Shown: positions 16,836-26,413, counted from the stretch's first letter. The stretch is 64,000 nucleotides of DNA from Ideonella livida (GCF_010499455.1 NZ_JAAGOH010000018.1:1-64000), one strand, 5' to 3'. Numbers and translations are program-made. The notes: generated by a model not told the origin, from the sequence alone.

Positions 16836-17807
16836 TCAGTCGCTGCCCAGATCGGGATGCCCGCGCAGGCGCTCGGCCAGTTGGTCCAGGGCAGCCTGCA
16901 CCAAGGCCTGCAGGCGCGGCAATGCCGGGTGGCCGTGCCCAGGGCGTGCAATCAGGCACAGCCGGTCGGGCTGGGGCGGAACCGGCAGGGGCAAGAGGCG
17001 CAGGCCGGTCCCGGTCAGCAGTGCCGCCGAGCGAGGCACCAGGGCCACGCCCAAGCCGGCGCGGACCAGGTCCAGCACCCCCTGCACCGTGCCGGCCTCG
17101 TGGGCAATGCGCGGGCTGAAACCCGCCTCAAGACAGCAGCGGATGGATTGGTCGAAGGTGGCGGGCCCCCGGTGGCGGGTGAAGGCGATGAAGGGCTCGG
17201 CCGCCCAGTCGGCCAGCTGCTGCACCGGCGGGCGCCGGCCCACCGTGGCGGTGCCCGCCCAGGCGGCGGGCACCGCCAGCACGAAGGGATCTTCCAGCGC
17301 GCACAGCACCTGCACGCCGTGCCGGGCGCTGGGGCTGCGCGAGAGGCCCGCGTCCAGGGTTCCGGCGTGCAAGGCCTGCACCTGGGTGTCGGTGATCAGC
17401 TCCTGCAGGTGCAGGTCCAGCGCCTGGCCGGCCGGCGCCGCGCCCCGGCGGGTCCCGCCCCCCAGGCCCTGCAGCACGGCGGGCAGCACGGTGCTGCTGG
17501 CCGAGGGCACGTAACCCAGCGCCAGGCGGGGCGCCGCCTCGGGCGCGTCCAGCGCCTCAGGCAGGGCCGCCACGGCGGCCAGCACTGCGCGGGCGCGGGG
17601 CAGCAGAGCCTCCCCGGCGGGGGTCAGGTGCGCCCCGCGGGCATGGCGGGTGAACAGGGTCTGGCCCAACAGGCCTTCTAGCTGACGCACCTGGGCTGAG
17701 AGCGGGGGCTGGGCGATGAACAGTTTCTCGGCCGCGCGGCTGAAACTGCCGGTATCGGCCACAGCAAGAAAGTAGCGCAGGTGGCGCAGTTCCAGTTGGC
17801 GGTCCAT
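16836..17807 (-). CDS. LysR-family transcriptional regulator
   Basis: 323 residues, with the LysR signature RHLRYFLAVADTGSFSRAAEKLFIAQPPLSAQVRQLE split across the first 45 residues, closest in style to the CatR/BenM/CbbR branch. The ATG at 17807 is preferred over a TTG three codons earlier. Its target is unclear. The sequence behind it is a graveyard of fragments (17860-18849), so an original divergent partner may have been lost. Confidence 0.87.
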   Translation of the reverse strand: MDRQLELRHLRYFLAVADTGSFSRAAEKLFIAQPPLSAQVRQLEGLLGQTLFTRHARGAHLTPAGEALLPRARAVLAAVAALPEALDAPEAAPRLALGYVPSASSTVLPAVLQGLGGGTRRGAAPAGQALDLHLQELITDTQVQALHAGTLDAGLSRSPSARHGVQVLCALEDPFVLAVPAAWAGTATVGRRPPVQQLADWAAEPFIAFTRHRGPATFDQSIRCCLEAGFSPRIAHEAGTVQGVLDLVRAGLGVALVPRSAALLTGTGLRLLPLPVPPQPDRLCLIARPGHGHPALPRLQALVQAALDQLAERLRGHPDLGSD

Positions 17808-17859
17808 GGGCGGCAAGGGTGGGAGCAGGCGCGCACCCTACACGATGGCGCCACCGCGC

Positions 17860-18058
17860 TCAATCCAGCTTGGCGCCAGAGACCTTGACCACCCGCTCCC
17901 ACACGGCGGCGTCCTGCTTGAACTGGGCGGCAAAACGCTCGGGGCTTTGCAGGTCCAACGTGAGGGACCGCTTGTTGCGGTTCATCGCACTGAAGTAGGT
18001 GGTCTCGGTCTGGCCGATGCGCTGGCCCCAGTCGCGGGTGTCGTCGCCCCGTCCGGGG
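17860..18058 (-). pseudogene. Chimeric remnant: CoA-transferase piece joined to Bug-protein C-terminus
   Basis: Leftward, the segment codes for GRGDDTRDWGQRIGQTETT, continues to LTLDLQSPE and then RFAAQFKQDAAVWER up to the natural Bug stop at 17860. The first part matches the CoA-transferase gene at 33227-33347 almost base for base. The second matches the last 90 bases of the Bug gene at 31114. The joint is at a shared CTC(A/G)GGGCT, which codes for SPE in both parents. There is no credible start. Confidence 0.85.
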
Positions 18059-18059
18059 T

Positions 18060-18186
18060 CAACCGCCACCTTGCGGCCATGGCGCAGTGGCTGGGCGCGC
18101 GGCTGTTGCACTGCACCACGCGCCGCATCAGCCTCACGTAGGCGGTGCAGGCCGCCCTGGCCTCGTGCCAGCACTTGCTGGACTTA
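18060..18186 (+). pseudogene. LysR DNA-binding-domain fragment with in-frame stop
   Basis: Rightward it reads AAMAQWLGARLLHCTTRRISLT, a TAG stop, then AVQAALASCQHLLD. The LysR protein coded at 48668-49594 has LGARLLHRTTRRISLTEAG at the same place (around 49400-49493). Only the recognition-helix end and linker survive. It forms the third part of the 17860-18186 mosaic. Confidence 0.75.
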
Positions 18187-18192
18187 GAGCCG

Positions 18193-18665
18193 CTAACAAA
18201 ACCTCAGAAGAGATCGAAGGCAGATGGCGCAGCAGGTCAGGCTGAGTAAGGCGACATGCGTCTGGGCCTGACTTTCGAAGCGGATGCCCAGCTTTCCAAA
18301 TGCCGCCAGCCACGCATTGGTACGCTCGACCACCCAGCGGTGACGCCCCAGTCGCTCCCGGCTCTCGACACCTCGGCGCGCGATGCGCACCTTGATGCCC
18401 CTGGCCCGCAGATGGCTGCGGCAACGCTACGAAGTCGTAGCCCTTGTCGGCATGCAGCTTGTCGGGCCACCGCCGAGGACGCCCCCGCAGCCCCGCCACC
18501 GCCGGCAACGCATCGATCAGCTCCTCGAACACCACCGAGTCATGTCGATTCGCCCCCGTCACGCAGAACATCAGCGGCAGGCGTTGCCTGTCGGTGACGA
18601 GGTGGCGCTTGCTGCCGAGCTTGCCCCGGTCCGTCGGGTTCGGCCTCGTGAATTCGCCCCCCGGG
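18193..18665 (-). pseudogene. IS5-family (IS427-type) transposase remnant
   Basis: Leftward frames give EFTRPNPTDRGKLGSKRHLV, LMFCVTGANRHDS, KLHADKGYDF and, after a frameshift near 18425, IARRGVESRERLGRHRWVVE and then RTNAWLAAFGKL, ending at TAG 18193-18195. These are the middle and C-terminal blocks of IS5/IS427 DDE transposases, with the second Asp (ADKGYD) and the Glu (RWVVER). The N-terminus and first Asp are missing. GAGCCGCTAACAAAACCTC at 18187-18205 may be the right terminal repeat. Confidence 0.82.
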
Positions 18666-18666
18666 C

Positions 18667-18849
18667 GCGCAGCTCCTGCTCCGCCATGACGGCGAATGGC
18701 GCTTGCTGCTCAAAGGCCTGGAGACGCCCTTGGTGGAGGGTAAACGCTTCACGCTGCGCTTGCGCTTCGAGCGTGCGGGGGAGCGGGAGGTGACGGTGTG
18801 GGTGCAACAACCGCGCGCGGCGGCTCATGCCCACACGCACGATCACTGA
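18667..18849 (+). pseudogene. 3' fragment of a PCu(A)C-type copper chaperone gene
   Basis: The rightward frame reads LLLKGLETPLVEGKRFTLRL and then RFERAGEREVTVWVQQP, with a His-rich end (AHAHTHDH) and stop at 18847-18849. This is the last beta-strand pair of periplasmic PCu(A)C copper chaperones, whose 'LKGLKxPLxxGxxxxLTLxFE' pattern is characteristic. The N-terminal part with the Cu ligands is replaced by the transposase remnant, so the gene was probably cut by that insertion. Confidence 0.65.
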
Positions 18850-18983
18850 CACGTCCAGCCCGACGCACTCACACGCGCTCACCGATGCGCTTGCGGTGGG
18901 CGGTCTTTACCTAGCGTTTCGAGTGGGCCGCTGAGATGGGCCAGCCAGATCACGGCGCTTAGACATGGATCTCGTCGGGCTCT

Positions 18984-19634
18984 TCACCCCTGCACACCAT
19001 AGCCGGCCATGAAGACGCGTACGGCTTCGGTCAGTAGCGCCTTGTTTTGGCGTGCGCTGGGCCGTTTCAGCATCAGCAGCCCGCTCATGTGGTCGCTGCC
19101 CAGGAACATGGCGAGAAACAGGTCGGCCGCCAAACGGGGATCTTTCACCCTGAGGCTGCCAGCGTCATGGGCACGCTGCAGGTACAGGGCCAGCTCGGTG
19201 GTTAGTCGGGCGGGGCCTTGGCGGAAAAAGGCACGGCAGGCTTCGGGCTGCGCGCTGGCGGCACCGTAGAGCGAGCGGAACTTGCCCAGCGTGTGCTCCT
19301 CGCGAGTCAGGGCAAGAAACTGCTCGCCAATGGACAGCAGTGCTTGGCGCGGCTGCAAGGGATCGAGGGCTTCAGCGCCGGCCACACCGCCAATCACGCC
19401 ATCGGTGCCGTCTTGGACCACCGCCTCGAACAGACCCTCTTTCGAGCCGAAGTTGCTGTAGACGGTCATCTTGGACACGCCCGCCTCAGCCGCGATGGCA
19501 TCCACGCTGGCGCGCTCCAGCCCGTGGGCATAGAAGTGCTTGCGCGCCGCTTCCAGGATGCGCTGCGAACGTTCGGGATCGCGGGGGCGGCCGCGTCGCG
19601 GGGTGTCAACGGGGCTGTCGTCTTTTTGTGTCAT
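18984..19634 (-). CDS. TetR/AcrR-family repressor of the divergent efflux operon
   Basis: 216 residues. The helix-turn-helix lies in RILEAARKHFYAHGLERASV and DAIAAEAGVSKMTVYSNFGS (about residues 24-66), and the C-terminal part resembles the AefR/TetR_C branch (EEHTLGKFRSLYGA). It is divergent from the SDR-OMF-MFP-RND run with 236 bases between. Repression of an RND pump by an adjacent TetR protein that releases DNA on ligand binding is the standard arrangement. Dyads overlie the likely efflux promoter. Confidence 0.9.
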   Translation of the reverse strand: MTQKDDSPVDTPRRGRPRDPERSQRILEAARKHFYAHGLERASVDAIAAEAGVSKMTVYSNFGSKEGLFEAVVQDGTDGVIGGVAGAEALDPLQPRQALLSIGEQFLALTREEHTLGKFRSLYGAASAQPEACRAFFRQGPARLTTELALYLQRAHDAGSLRVKDPRLAADLFLAMFLGSDHMSGLLMLKRPSARQNKALLTEAVRVFMAGYGVQG

Positions 19635-19802
19635 TCAGCGTGCGGCCGGTTGGGGCCAGAGGTGTTTCGGTGCGCTTCAACGCTGCCAGACGAGACCCAG
19701 CAGGGGTCGCGTTTGGTCTGGCTCGGGGGTGATTGTCTTGCTCGGCGCGACGCTGGCGGGCTGTGTCTGTGTTGGTGAGGCATCGGGCGGCATTTAATGT
19801 AC

Positions 19803-19848
19803 TTGACAGTATCGTTTATGTGTCTCACATTACGGTACCAGTGAGTAC
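19803..19848 (+). promoter_or_regulatory. Promoter with overlapping dyads upstream of the efflux operon
   Basis: TTGACA at 19803-19808 is a perfect -35 box; the best -10 near 19828 (CATTAC) is weak. ATGTG-TCT-CACAT (19818-19830) is a perfect 5-3-5 inverted repeat inside the promoter spacer. GTAC-N6-GTAC follows at 19835-19848. Both are plausible sites for the divergent TetR protein. Confidence 0.5.
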
Positions 19849-19870
19849 AGTAAATTGCAAAGGAAGCTCC

Positions 19871-20680
19871 ATGTCCCTCACCTCTCCCATCGTCTTGGTC
19901 ACCGGCGTGTCCTCGGGCATTGGCCGCGCCACGGCGCAGCGCCTGGCCCAGCGCGGCTGCACCGTGTTTGGCACCGTGCGCAACCTCAGCCAGTCGGAGC
20001 CGCTGGAGGGCGTCGAGCGGGTCGAGATGGATGTGCGCGATGACGCCTCGGTCCAGCGGGCGGTGCAGCGCATCACCGCCAAGACCGGCAGGATCGACGT
20101 GCTGGTGAACAACGCCGGCGGCACGATGCTCGGTGCGGTCGAAGAGACCTCCGTGGCCGAAGCGCAGGCGCTGTTCGACACCAATGTCTTTGGGGTGCTG
20201 CGCGTCTGTCAGGCGGTGTTGCCCGTGATGCGCCGGCAGCGCTCGGGGCGCATCGTCAACGTCAGCTCGGTGCTCGGCTTTCTGCCGGCGCCCTACATGG
20301 GTGTGTACTCGGCAACCAAGCACGCCATTGAGGGCCTGTCCGAGACCCTGGACCATGAAGTGCGGGGTTTTGGGGTGCGGGTGGTGGTGGTGGAGCCGAG
20401 CTACACCAAGACCAACCTGGACCTCAATGCGCCGCAAGCGGCCGCCCAGATCGCGGCCTACGACGCAGACCGCACGCGGGTGGCCCAGGCCATCGTGAAC
20501 AGCGTGCAGAAGGCGCCTGGACCGGACGCCGTGGCCGCCACCCTCGTGGAGGCGGCGCTTGGCCCCTGGCAGATGCGCCGCACCCCCAAGGGCGAAGCCT
20601 CGCTGCTGCGCACCTTGCGCCGCTTCATGCCCGCTGGCCCGGTCGATGCCAGCCTGCGCAAGACCTTCGGCCTGGTTTGA
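19871..20680 (+). CDS. Short-chain dehydrogenase/reductase (SDR)
   Basis: 269 residues, complete [11 protein letters not shown] at 11-18 binds NAD(P), NNAGG follows near 84, and the catalytic Ser and YSATK lie near 140-160. The ATG follows AAAGGAAG. It is the first gene of the efflux run and ends 20 bases before the OMF start. It resembles the classical oxidoreductases acting on hydroxy or keto groups. In a pump operon it may modify the toxic substrate, which is inference. Confidence 0.9.
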   Translation: MSLTSPIVLVTGVSSGIGRATAQRLAQRGCTVFGTVRNLSQSEPLEGVERVEMDVRDDASVQRAVQRITAKTGRIDVLVNNAGGTMLGAVEETSVAEAQALFDTNVFGVLRVCQAVLPVMRRQRSGRIVNVSSVLGFLPAPYMGVYSATKHAIEGLSETLDHEVRGFGVRVVVVEPSYTKTNLDLNAPQAAAQIAAYDADRTRVAQAIVNSVQKAPGPDAVAATLVEAALGPWQMRRTPKGEASLLRTLRRFMPAGPVDASLRKTFGLV

Positions 20681-20700
20681 CGCTGCGCATTGGATCGCCC

Positions 20701-22194
20701 ATGACCGCTTTGACGACAGGCCGGCGCCAGCGCGCCGCCCGTGTGCTCCGGCCGCTAGCCACCTTGACGGCGCTGGCGTGGCTGGCCGCCTGCGCCACCG
20801 CCCCACCTCAGGCCGAGGGCCCCGCCGCGCCTCCGGTGGCTTTGGCCCCCCGCTTTGCCCATGGCGGGCAGCCTGGGCTCGCCACCGCAGCCCTTGACGC
20901 CGATTGGTGGCGCGACCACGGCGATGCCACCCTGGCAGCGCTGGTGGACGAGGCCCTGCGCACCAACCAAGACATCGCCATGGCCCAGCAGCGCGTGGCC
21001 CAAGCCCGCGCCGGGCTGTCAGCACAGGCCTCACGGTTGTGGCCCACGGTGGGCGTGCAGGCGGCGGTGTCGCGCAGCGACAGCGGCTTGCCTGCCGCCG
21101 TCAAGCAAGGGGTGCCGGACACGCGGGCCGCCGTGGTCGGCGTGGACCTGGCCTGGGAGATTGACTTGGCCGGCGGCGTGCGTGCCGCGCGCGACGCGGC
21201 ACAGGCCGATGCCTGGGCCGCAGCGGCCGGGGTGAACGGCGCACGCCTGCTGGTGGCCAGTGAAGTGGGGCGGCTGTACTTTGTGCTGCGCGGGGCGCAG
21301 GAGCAGCTGCGCATCGTCCAGGCGCTGGTCGACTCCCAGCACCAGACGGCGGACCGGGTGGCCACCCGCCAGCGCGAAGGCCTGGCCAGCGCCCTGGACC
21401 TGGACCGCGCCCTGGCCGAGGTGGATGCGCTGCGGGCCCAGTTGCCGCCCTTGCGCACCCTGGTGGGCGTGGCCCAGACCCAGCTGGCGGTGCTGCTGGG
21501 GCGCAGCCCGTCCACACCGGTGGTGGATGTCGAGACGGCGTTCGCCTGGCCGGCAGCACAGGACATCCCGCCCGGCCAACCGGGCGACCTGCTGCGGCGG
21601 CGCCCCGACCTGATCGCCGCCGAAGCCCGCGTCAGCGCTGAAGGCCTGCGCAGTGACGAGGCGCGGGCCCAGTGGTGGCCCAAGCTGTTCGTCAACGCGC
21701 TGCTGGGCCAGCAGGACCTGCGGCTCAATGCCCTGGACCTGTCGCCGGTGCGGTTTACAAATGTGGCGCTGGCCTTCTCCGCGCCGCTGTTCAACGCCGG
21801 CCGCATCGAAGCAGGTGTGCAAGCCCAGGCGGCACGCACTGACGAGGCCCTGCTGGCTTGGCAAAAGTCCATCCTCGTGGCGGTGCAGGAGGTGGAGAGC
21901 AGCTTGCTCGTTCGCCAGCAGCAGGCCGCCCGCGCGGTGGCGCTGGGGCAGAACGTGGCGCATCGCCGCCGCTCGCTGAAACGCGCCGAATCGCTGCAGC
22001 GCGAAGGTCAGATCGACGCCTTGACGCTGTTGGACGTGCAGCGCTCGGTGCTGGCCAGCGAACTCGCGTTGTCAGACAGCCGGCTGCAGCAGGCCCTGGC
22101 CGACGTTCAGCTCTACAAGGCGCTCGGGGGGGGCCTGCCGGCCGCGACCGCCGACGCTGCCCCTGTTTCTCTTGCCGCAAGGACGCCAAAGTGA
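20701..22194 (+). CDS. RND efflux outer-membrane factor lipoprotein (NodT/OprM type)
   Basis: 497 residues. The signal peptide ends in a lipobox (WLAACAT), then two repeats of the TolC-like alpha-helical/beta-barrel fold follow: DADWWRDHGDATLAALVDEAL and, in the second half, RRRPDLIAAEARV with FNAGRI. It forms the outer channel of a tripartite pump. ATG 20701 is chosen over a TTG at 20677 because it directly precedes the signal peptide. The gene's end overlaps the MFP start as GTGA. Confidence 0.92.
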   Translation: MTALTTGRRQRAARVLRPLATLTALAWLAACATAPPQAEGPAAPPVALAPRFAHGGQPGLATAALDADWWRDHGDATLAALVDEALRTNQDIAMAQQRVAQARAGLSAQASRLWPTVGVQAAVSRSDSGLPAAVKQGVPDTRAAVVGVDLAWEIDLAGGVRAARDAAQADAWAAAAGVNGARLLVASEVGRLYFVLRGAQEQLRIVQALVDSQHQTADRVATRQREGLASALDLDRALAEVDALRAQLPPLRTLVGVAQTQLAVLLGRSPSTPVVDVETAFAWPAAQDIPPGQPGDLLRRRPDLIAAEARVSAEGLRSDEARAQWWPKLFVNALLGQQDLRLNALDLSPVRFTNVALAFSAPLFNAGRIEAGVQAQAARTDEALLAWQKSILVAVQEVESSLLVRQQQAARAVALGQNVAHRRRSLKRAESLQREGQIDALTLLDVQRSVLASELALSDSRLQQALADVQLYKALGGGLPAATADAAPVSLAARTPK

Positions 22195-23327
22195 ACCGGA
22201 CATCCCTCATCGTGTCGCTGGTGGGCGCTGCCGCCGCCAGCCTGCTCTCGGCCTGCAGTGAACCCGCCGCAACGGTGGCAGCCGTGCGGCCGGTCTTCGT
22301 CACCACGGTTTTGCCCGCTGCGGCGGCCCAGGCCCGCACCTTCAGCGCGGTGGTGCGACCGCGCGTGGAGAGTGAACTCGCCTTTCGCACCGGTGGCAAG
22401 GTGATCGAGCGGCTGGTCGACGTGGGCGACCTGGTGAAGGCCGGGCAGGTGCTGGCCCGGCTCGACCCAGCCGACTACCAACTGGCGGTGCAGGCCGCCG
22501 CAGACCAGCTACAGGCCGCCACCGTGGACGCCCAACAGGCGGCGGCTGACACGGCCCGCTTCGCCCGCCTGCTGCCCGACGGCTCGGTGGGTGCGGCGGA
22601 CCATGAACGTCAAAAGGCCCGGGCGGACGCGGCGGCGGCACGCTTGGAGCAGGCCCGGCGCCAACTGGACCTGGCCCGCAACCGCGAGGGCTATGCCGCC
22701 CTGGTGGCACCCTACGCCGGCGTGGTGACGGCGACTCGGCTGGAGCGCGGCCAGGTGGTGCCCGAAGGGCAGCCGGTGCTGAGCCTGGCCCAAGCGGGCG
22801 AGCGCGAGGTGGTGGTGGACCTGCCCGAGGACTGGGTGGGGCGGGCCCGCAGCCTGGTGGCCACCGCTGCGCCCTGGGATTCGCCCCAAACCGAATGGCG
22901 CCTGACCCTGCGCGAGCTGGCCCCCCAGGCCAACGCACCGGGCCGCACCTACCGCGCTCGCTACGCGGCCACCGGGCCTTCTCGCGCAGCCCTCGCTGCC
23001 CTGCCCTTGGGCAGCACGGTGCAGTTGACCTTGTCGGCGCCCGCAGGCGGGCCGGCGCTTGTCACGCTACCGGTCAGCGCGCTCCTCAAGGGCAGTGGGC
23101 AGGAAGGCGTCTGGGTGCTGAACCCGCAGGGCGACGGCCTGGTGTTCAAGCCGGTGCAGGTCGTGGCGGTCGATGCGGCTTCGGTCCGGGTGACGGGCCT
23201 GGCCGAAGGCCAACGCGTCGTCAGCGTGGGCGCCCAGAAGCTGGACGCCGGTCTGATCGTGCGGCCCCTTGAGCGCGGCCCACAGGCCGGCATGGCCGCC
23301 ACGACGACCGGGAAGGCAGGCTCCTGA
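22191..23327 (+). CDS. RND efflux periplasmic adaptor (membrane fusion protein)
   Basis: 378 residues. The GTG start at 22191 overlaps the OMF stop and has AAGGA upstream. A lipobox (LLSACSE) anchors it to the inner membrane. The order lipoyl half (GGKVIERLVDVGDLVKAGQV), alpha-hairpin (ADQLQAATVDAQQAAAD), second lipoyl half (LVAPYAGVVTATRLERGQVV) and beta-barrel is that of AcrA/MexA adaptors. It bridges the RND pump and the outer channel. The stop overlaps the RND start as TGATG. Confidence 0.92.
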   Translation: MNRTSLIVSLVGAAAASLLSACSEPAATVAAVRPVFVTTVLPAAAAQARTFSAVVRPRVESELAFRTGGKVIERLVDVGDLVKAGQVLARLDPADYQLAVQAAADQLQAATVDAQQAAADTARFARLLPDGSVGAADHERQKARADAAAARLEQARRQLDLARNREGYAALVAPYAGVVTATRLERGQVVPEGQPVLSLAQAGEREVVVDLPEDWVGRARSLVATAAPWDSPQTEWRLTLRELAPQANAPGRTYRARYAATGPSRAALAALPLGSTVQLTLSAPAGGPALVTLPVSALLKGSGQEGVWVLNPQGDGLVFKPVQVVAVDAASVRVTGLAEGQRVVSVGAQKLDAGLIVRPLERGPQAGMAATTTGKAGS

Positions 23328-26300
23328 TGAAGCGCCTCAACCTTTCTGAATGGGCGGTCACGCACCAGCCGCTGGTGCTGTTCCTCATCATCGTGACGCT
23401 GGTGGTCGGGGTGTTCTCATTCAACCGCCTGGGCCGCCTGGAAGACCCCACCTTCGAGGTGCCGCAGATGACGGCCATCGTCGCCTGGCCCGGGGCCACC
23501 GCGCAGGAGGTGCAAGACCAGGTGCTCAACCGCATCGAGCGCAAGCTGCAGGAGCTGGACCAATTCGACTATGTGCGCAGCTTTGCCCGCCAAGGCTATG
23601 GCGGCATCACCCTGTGGATGAAGGGCGGCAGCACCAAGGCCCAGCTGGACGAAGCGTGGTACCAAGTGCGCAAGAAGATGGGCGACATCCGCCAGGAACT
23701 GCCCGAAGGTGTGCGCGGCCCCTTCTTCAACGACGAATACAGCGAGCGCTACAGCATGCTCTACGCCCTGAGCGCGCCTGAGCTCAGCATGGCCGAGTTG
23801 CTGGACGTGACCGAGGGTGTGAAACGCCAGCTGCAAAGCGTGCCCGGCGCCGGCAAGGTGGACGTGCTGGGCAAGCAGGCCGAGAAGGTCTATGTGGAGG
23901 TCTCCACCCGCCGGCTGGCGGCGCTGGGCCTGCCCCCGTCAGCCGTCATGGAGGCGCTGGCCCGCCAGAACCTGATGGCCCCAGCGGGCTCTGCCGATAC
24001 ACCACACGACCGTGTGCAGGTGCGGGTGGACGGCCGCCTGCACAGCCTGGCCGACGTGCAGAACGTGACGCTGGACGTGGGCGGGCACGTGCTGCGCCTG
24101 GCCGATGTGGCCAGCGTGCGCTCTGGGTATGAGGATCCCCCCAGCCTGACCATCCGCCACAACGGCGTGCCGGTGCTGGCCATCGGTGTGTCGATGAAGG
24201 GCAACGGCAACGTGACCGCCTTTGGCCAGGCGATGGAGGCGCGTCTGGCGCAGATTCGGCAGACGCTGCCGGCGGGGGTGGAGATCCAGCAGTACGCAGA
24301 CCAGCCGCGTGTGGTGGCCGCCTCGATCTGGGAGTTTGAGCGTGCCTTTCTGGAGGCCCTGGCCATCGTGCTGGCCGTGTCCTTTGTCTTCCTGGGCTGG
24401 CGCACGGGCATTGTGGTGGCAGCCTCGGTGCCGCTGGTGCTGGGACTGGTCGCGGCCGTGATGCTGGCGGCGGGCTGGAGCCTGGACCGCATCTCGCTGG
24501 GCGCGCTCATCATCGCCCTGGGCCTGCTGGTGGACGACGCGATCATCGCGGTGGAAATGATGGTGGTGAAGCTGGAGCAAGGCGTGGGCCGCCTGCAGGC
24601 CGCCACCCACGCCTACACCACCACGGCGTTCCCGATGCTCACGGGTACGCTGGTCACGGCCGCCGGCTTCATGCCAGTGGGCTTTGCCAAGTCCATTGCC
24701 GGGCAGTACGCCGGGGGCATCTTCTGGGTGGTGGGCGTGGCGCTGATCCTGTCCTGGTTGGTAGCCGTGGTCTTCACACCCTACCTGGGGGTCAAGCTGC
24801 TGCCCAAGCACCTGGGCCACGGCCAGCACCATGACGTGTACGACCGGCCCATCTACCACCGGCTGCGCCGTGTGGTGGACTGGGCGGTGCAGCGCCGCTG
24901 GGTGGTGCTGGCCGCAACCGTGAGCCTGCTGGGCGCTGCCGGGGCCGGCATGACGTTGGTGCAGCAACAGTTCTTCCCCACGGCAGCCCGCCCGGAGCTG
25001 CTGGTGGAGTTGCGCCTGCGCGAAGGCGCCTCGTTTGCGGCCACCGAGCAGCAGGTCAAGAAGCTGGAGACCATCCTGAAGCAGGATGAAGAAGTTGAGT
25101 TCTTCACCGCCTACACCGGGGCCGGCACGCCCATCTTCTACCTGTCCATCCAGCCCGAGCTGCCCAACCCTGGCTTTGCGCAGGTGGTGGTCAAGACGGC
25201 CGGCATTGAGCAGCGTGAACGGGTGCGGGCCCGCCTGATGACTCTCTTCGCCCAGGACGAGGCCCTGCCTGATGTGCGGGCACGGGTGACCCGCCTGGAA
25301 TTTGGGCCGCCGGTGGGCTTTCCGGTGCAGTTCCGCGTCACCGGGCCCGACCCGGCCGTGGTGCGCGACATCGCCTACCGCGTGCGTGACACCGTGCGCC
25401 AAAGCCCGCTGGTGCGCGACACGCAGCTCGACTGGAACGAGCAGGTGCGCTCGGTCAAGGTGCATCTTGACCAGGACAAGGCGCGTCAGCTGGGCCTGAG
25501 CAACGCCGACATCCAGGGCCTGGTGCAGACCACGCTGGACGGCGCGCCGGTGACGCAGATCCGCCGTGGCGAGGAACTGGTGGACGTGGTGGTGCGGGCC
25601 ACGCCCGAGGAGCGCCGTGGCATCGGCCAACTCGGCGACCTGCAGGTCTTCACCCGCAGCGGCGTGACGGTGCCGCTGTCGCAGATCGCCCGCATCGAGC
25701 CCACTTTCGAGGAGCCGGTGCTGTGGCGCCGCAACCGCGACATGGTGCTGACCGTGCGCAGTGACCTGGCCGATGGCGTGCAAGGTCCCTACGCCACCGA
25801 GCAGATCCGCCCCGCGTTGCGCCCCATCGTGGACAGCCTGCCGGCCGGCTACCGCATCGAGGAAGGCGGCGCCATCGAGGAGAGCGACAAGGCCAATGTC
25901 GCGCTGTTCGCGGTTTTCCCAGCGATGTTTGCGGTGACGCTGACGCTGCTGATGATCCAGCTGCAGAGCTTCTCGCGCCTGTTCATGGTGTTCATGACCG
26001 GGCCGCTGGCCATCATCGGCGTGGTGCCGGCTTTGCTGGCCTTTCAAGCACCGTTCGGCTTCGTGGCGCTGCTCGGCGTGATCGCGCTGGGCGGGATGAT
26101 CATGCGCAACTCGATCATCTTGGTGGACCAGATCGACCAAGACATTGCGCGCGGCGTGGCTGCCTGGACAGCCATTGTCGAGGCCACCGTCAGGCGCTCG
26201 CGCCCCGTGGTGCTGACGGCGGCGGCGGCCGTGCTGGCCATGATCCCGCTCACGCGCAGCGTGTTCTGGGGCCCCATGGCGATCGCCATCATGGGCGGCC

Positions 26301-26413
26301 TGGTGCTGGCCACGGCGCTCACGCTGGTGTTCGTGCCGGCGTTGTATGCGGCGTGGTTCCGGGTGCGGCGCGACCCTCTGGCGCCGGTGGCCGGAGGTTC
26401 GCATGGCACTTGA
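23327..26413 (+). CDS. RND-family efflux pump, HAE1-like
   Basis: 1028 residues, the usual RND length. It has an N-terminal membrane helix, large periplasmic loops and twelve predicted membrane spans. The TM4 proton-relay pair is present as LLVDDAIIAVE (Asp403 and Asp404). The N-terminal WAVTHQPLVLFLIIV and the LEDPTFEV motif place it with the MexK/VmeF-like branch rather than AcrB itself. It exports drugs, solvents or other amphiphiles by proton antiport. The 3' end overlaps the next gene by 11 bp. Confidence 0.93.
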   Translation: MKRLNLSEWAVTHQPLVLFLIIVTLVVGVFSFNRLGRLEDPTFEVPQMTAIVAWPGATAQEVQDQVLNRIERKLQELDQFDYVRSFARQGYGGITLWMKGGSTKAQLDEAWYQVRKKMGDIRQELPEGVRGPFFNDEYSERYSMLYALSAPELSMAELLDVTEGVKRQLQSVPGAGKVDVLGKQAEKVYVEVSTRRLAALGLPPSAVMEALARQNLMAPAGSADTPHDRVQVRVDGRLHSLADVQNVTLDVGGHVLRLADVASVRSGYEDPPSLTIRHNGVPVLAIGVSMKGNGNVTAFGQAMEARLAQIRQTLPAGVEIQQYADQPRVVAASIWEFERAFLEALAIVLAVSFVFLGWRTGIVVAASVPLVLGLVAAVMLAAGWSLDRISLGALIIALGLLVDDAIIAVEMMVVKLEQGVGRLQAATHAYTTTAFPMLTGTLVTAAGFMPVGFAKSIAGQYAGGIFWVVGVALILSWLVAVVFTPYLGVKLLPKHLGHGQHHDVYDRPIYHRLRRVVDWAVQRRWVVLAATVSLLGAAGAGMTLVQQQFFPTAARPELLVELRLREGASFAATEQQVKKLETILKQDEEVEFFTAYTGAGTPIFYLSIQPELPNPGFAQVVVKTAGIEQRERVRARLMTLFAQDEALPDVRARVTRLEFGPPVGFPVQFRVTGPDPAVVRDIAYRVRDTVRQSPLVRDTQLDWNEQVRSVKVHLDQDKARQLGLSNADIQGLVQTTLDGAPVTQIRRGEELVDVVVRATPEERRGIGQLGDLQVFTRSGVTVPLSQIARIEPTFEEPVLWRRNRDMVLTVRSDLADGVQGPYATEQIRPALRPIVDSLPAGYRIEEGGAIEESDKANVALFAVFPAMFAVTLTLLMIQLQSFSRLFMVFMTGPLAIIGVVPALLAFQAPFGFVALLGVIALGGMIMRNSIILVDQIDQDIARGVAAWTAIVEATVRRSRPVVLTAAAAVLAMIPLTRSVFWGPMAIAIMGGLVLATALTLVFVPALYAAWFRVRRDPLAPVAGGSHGT

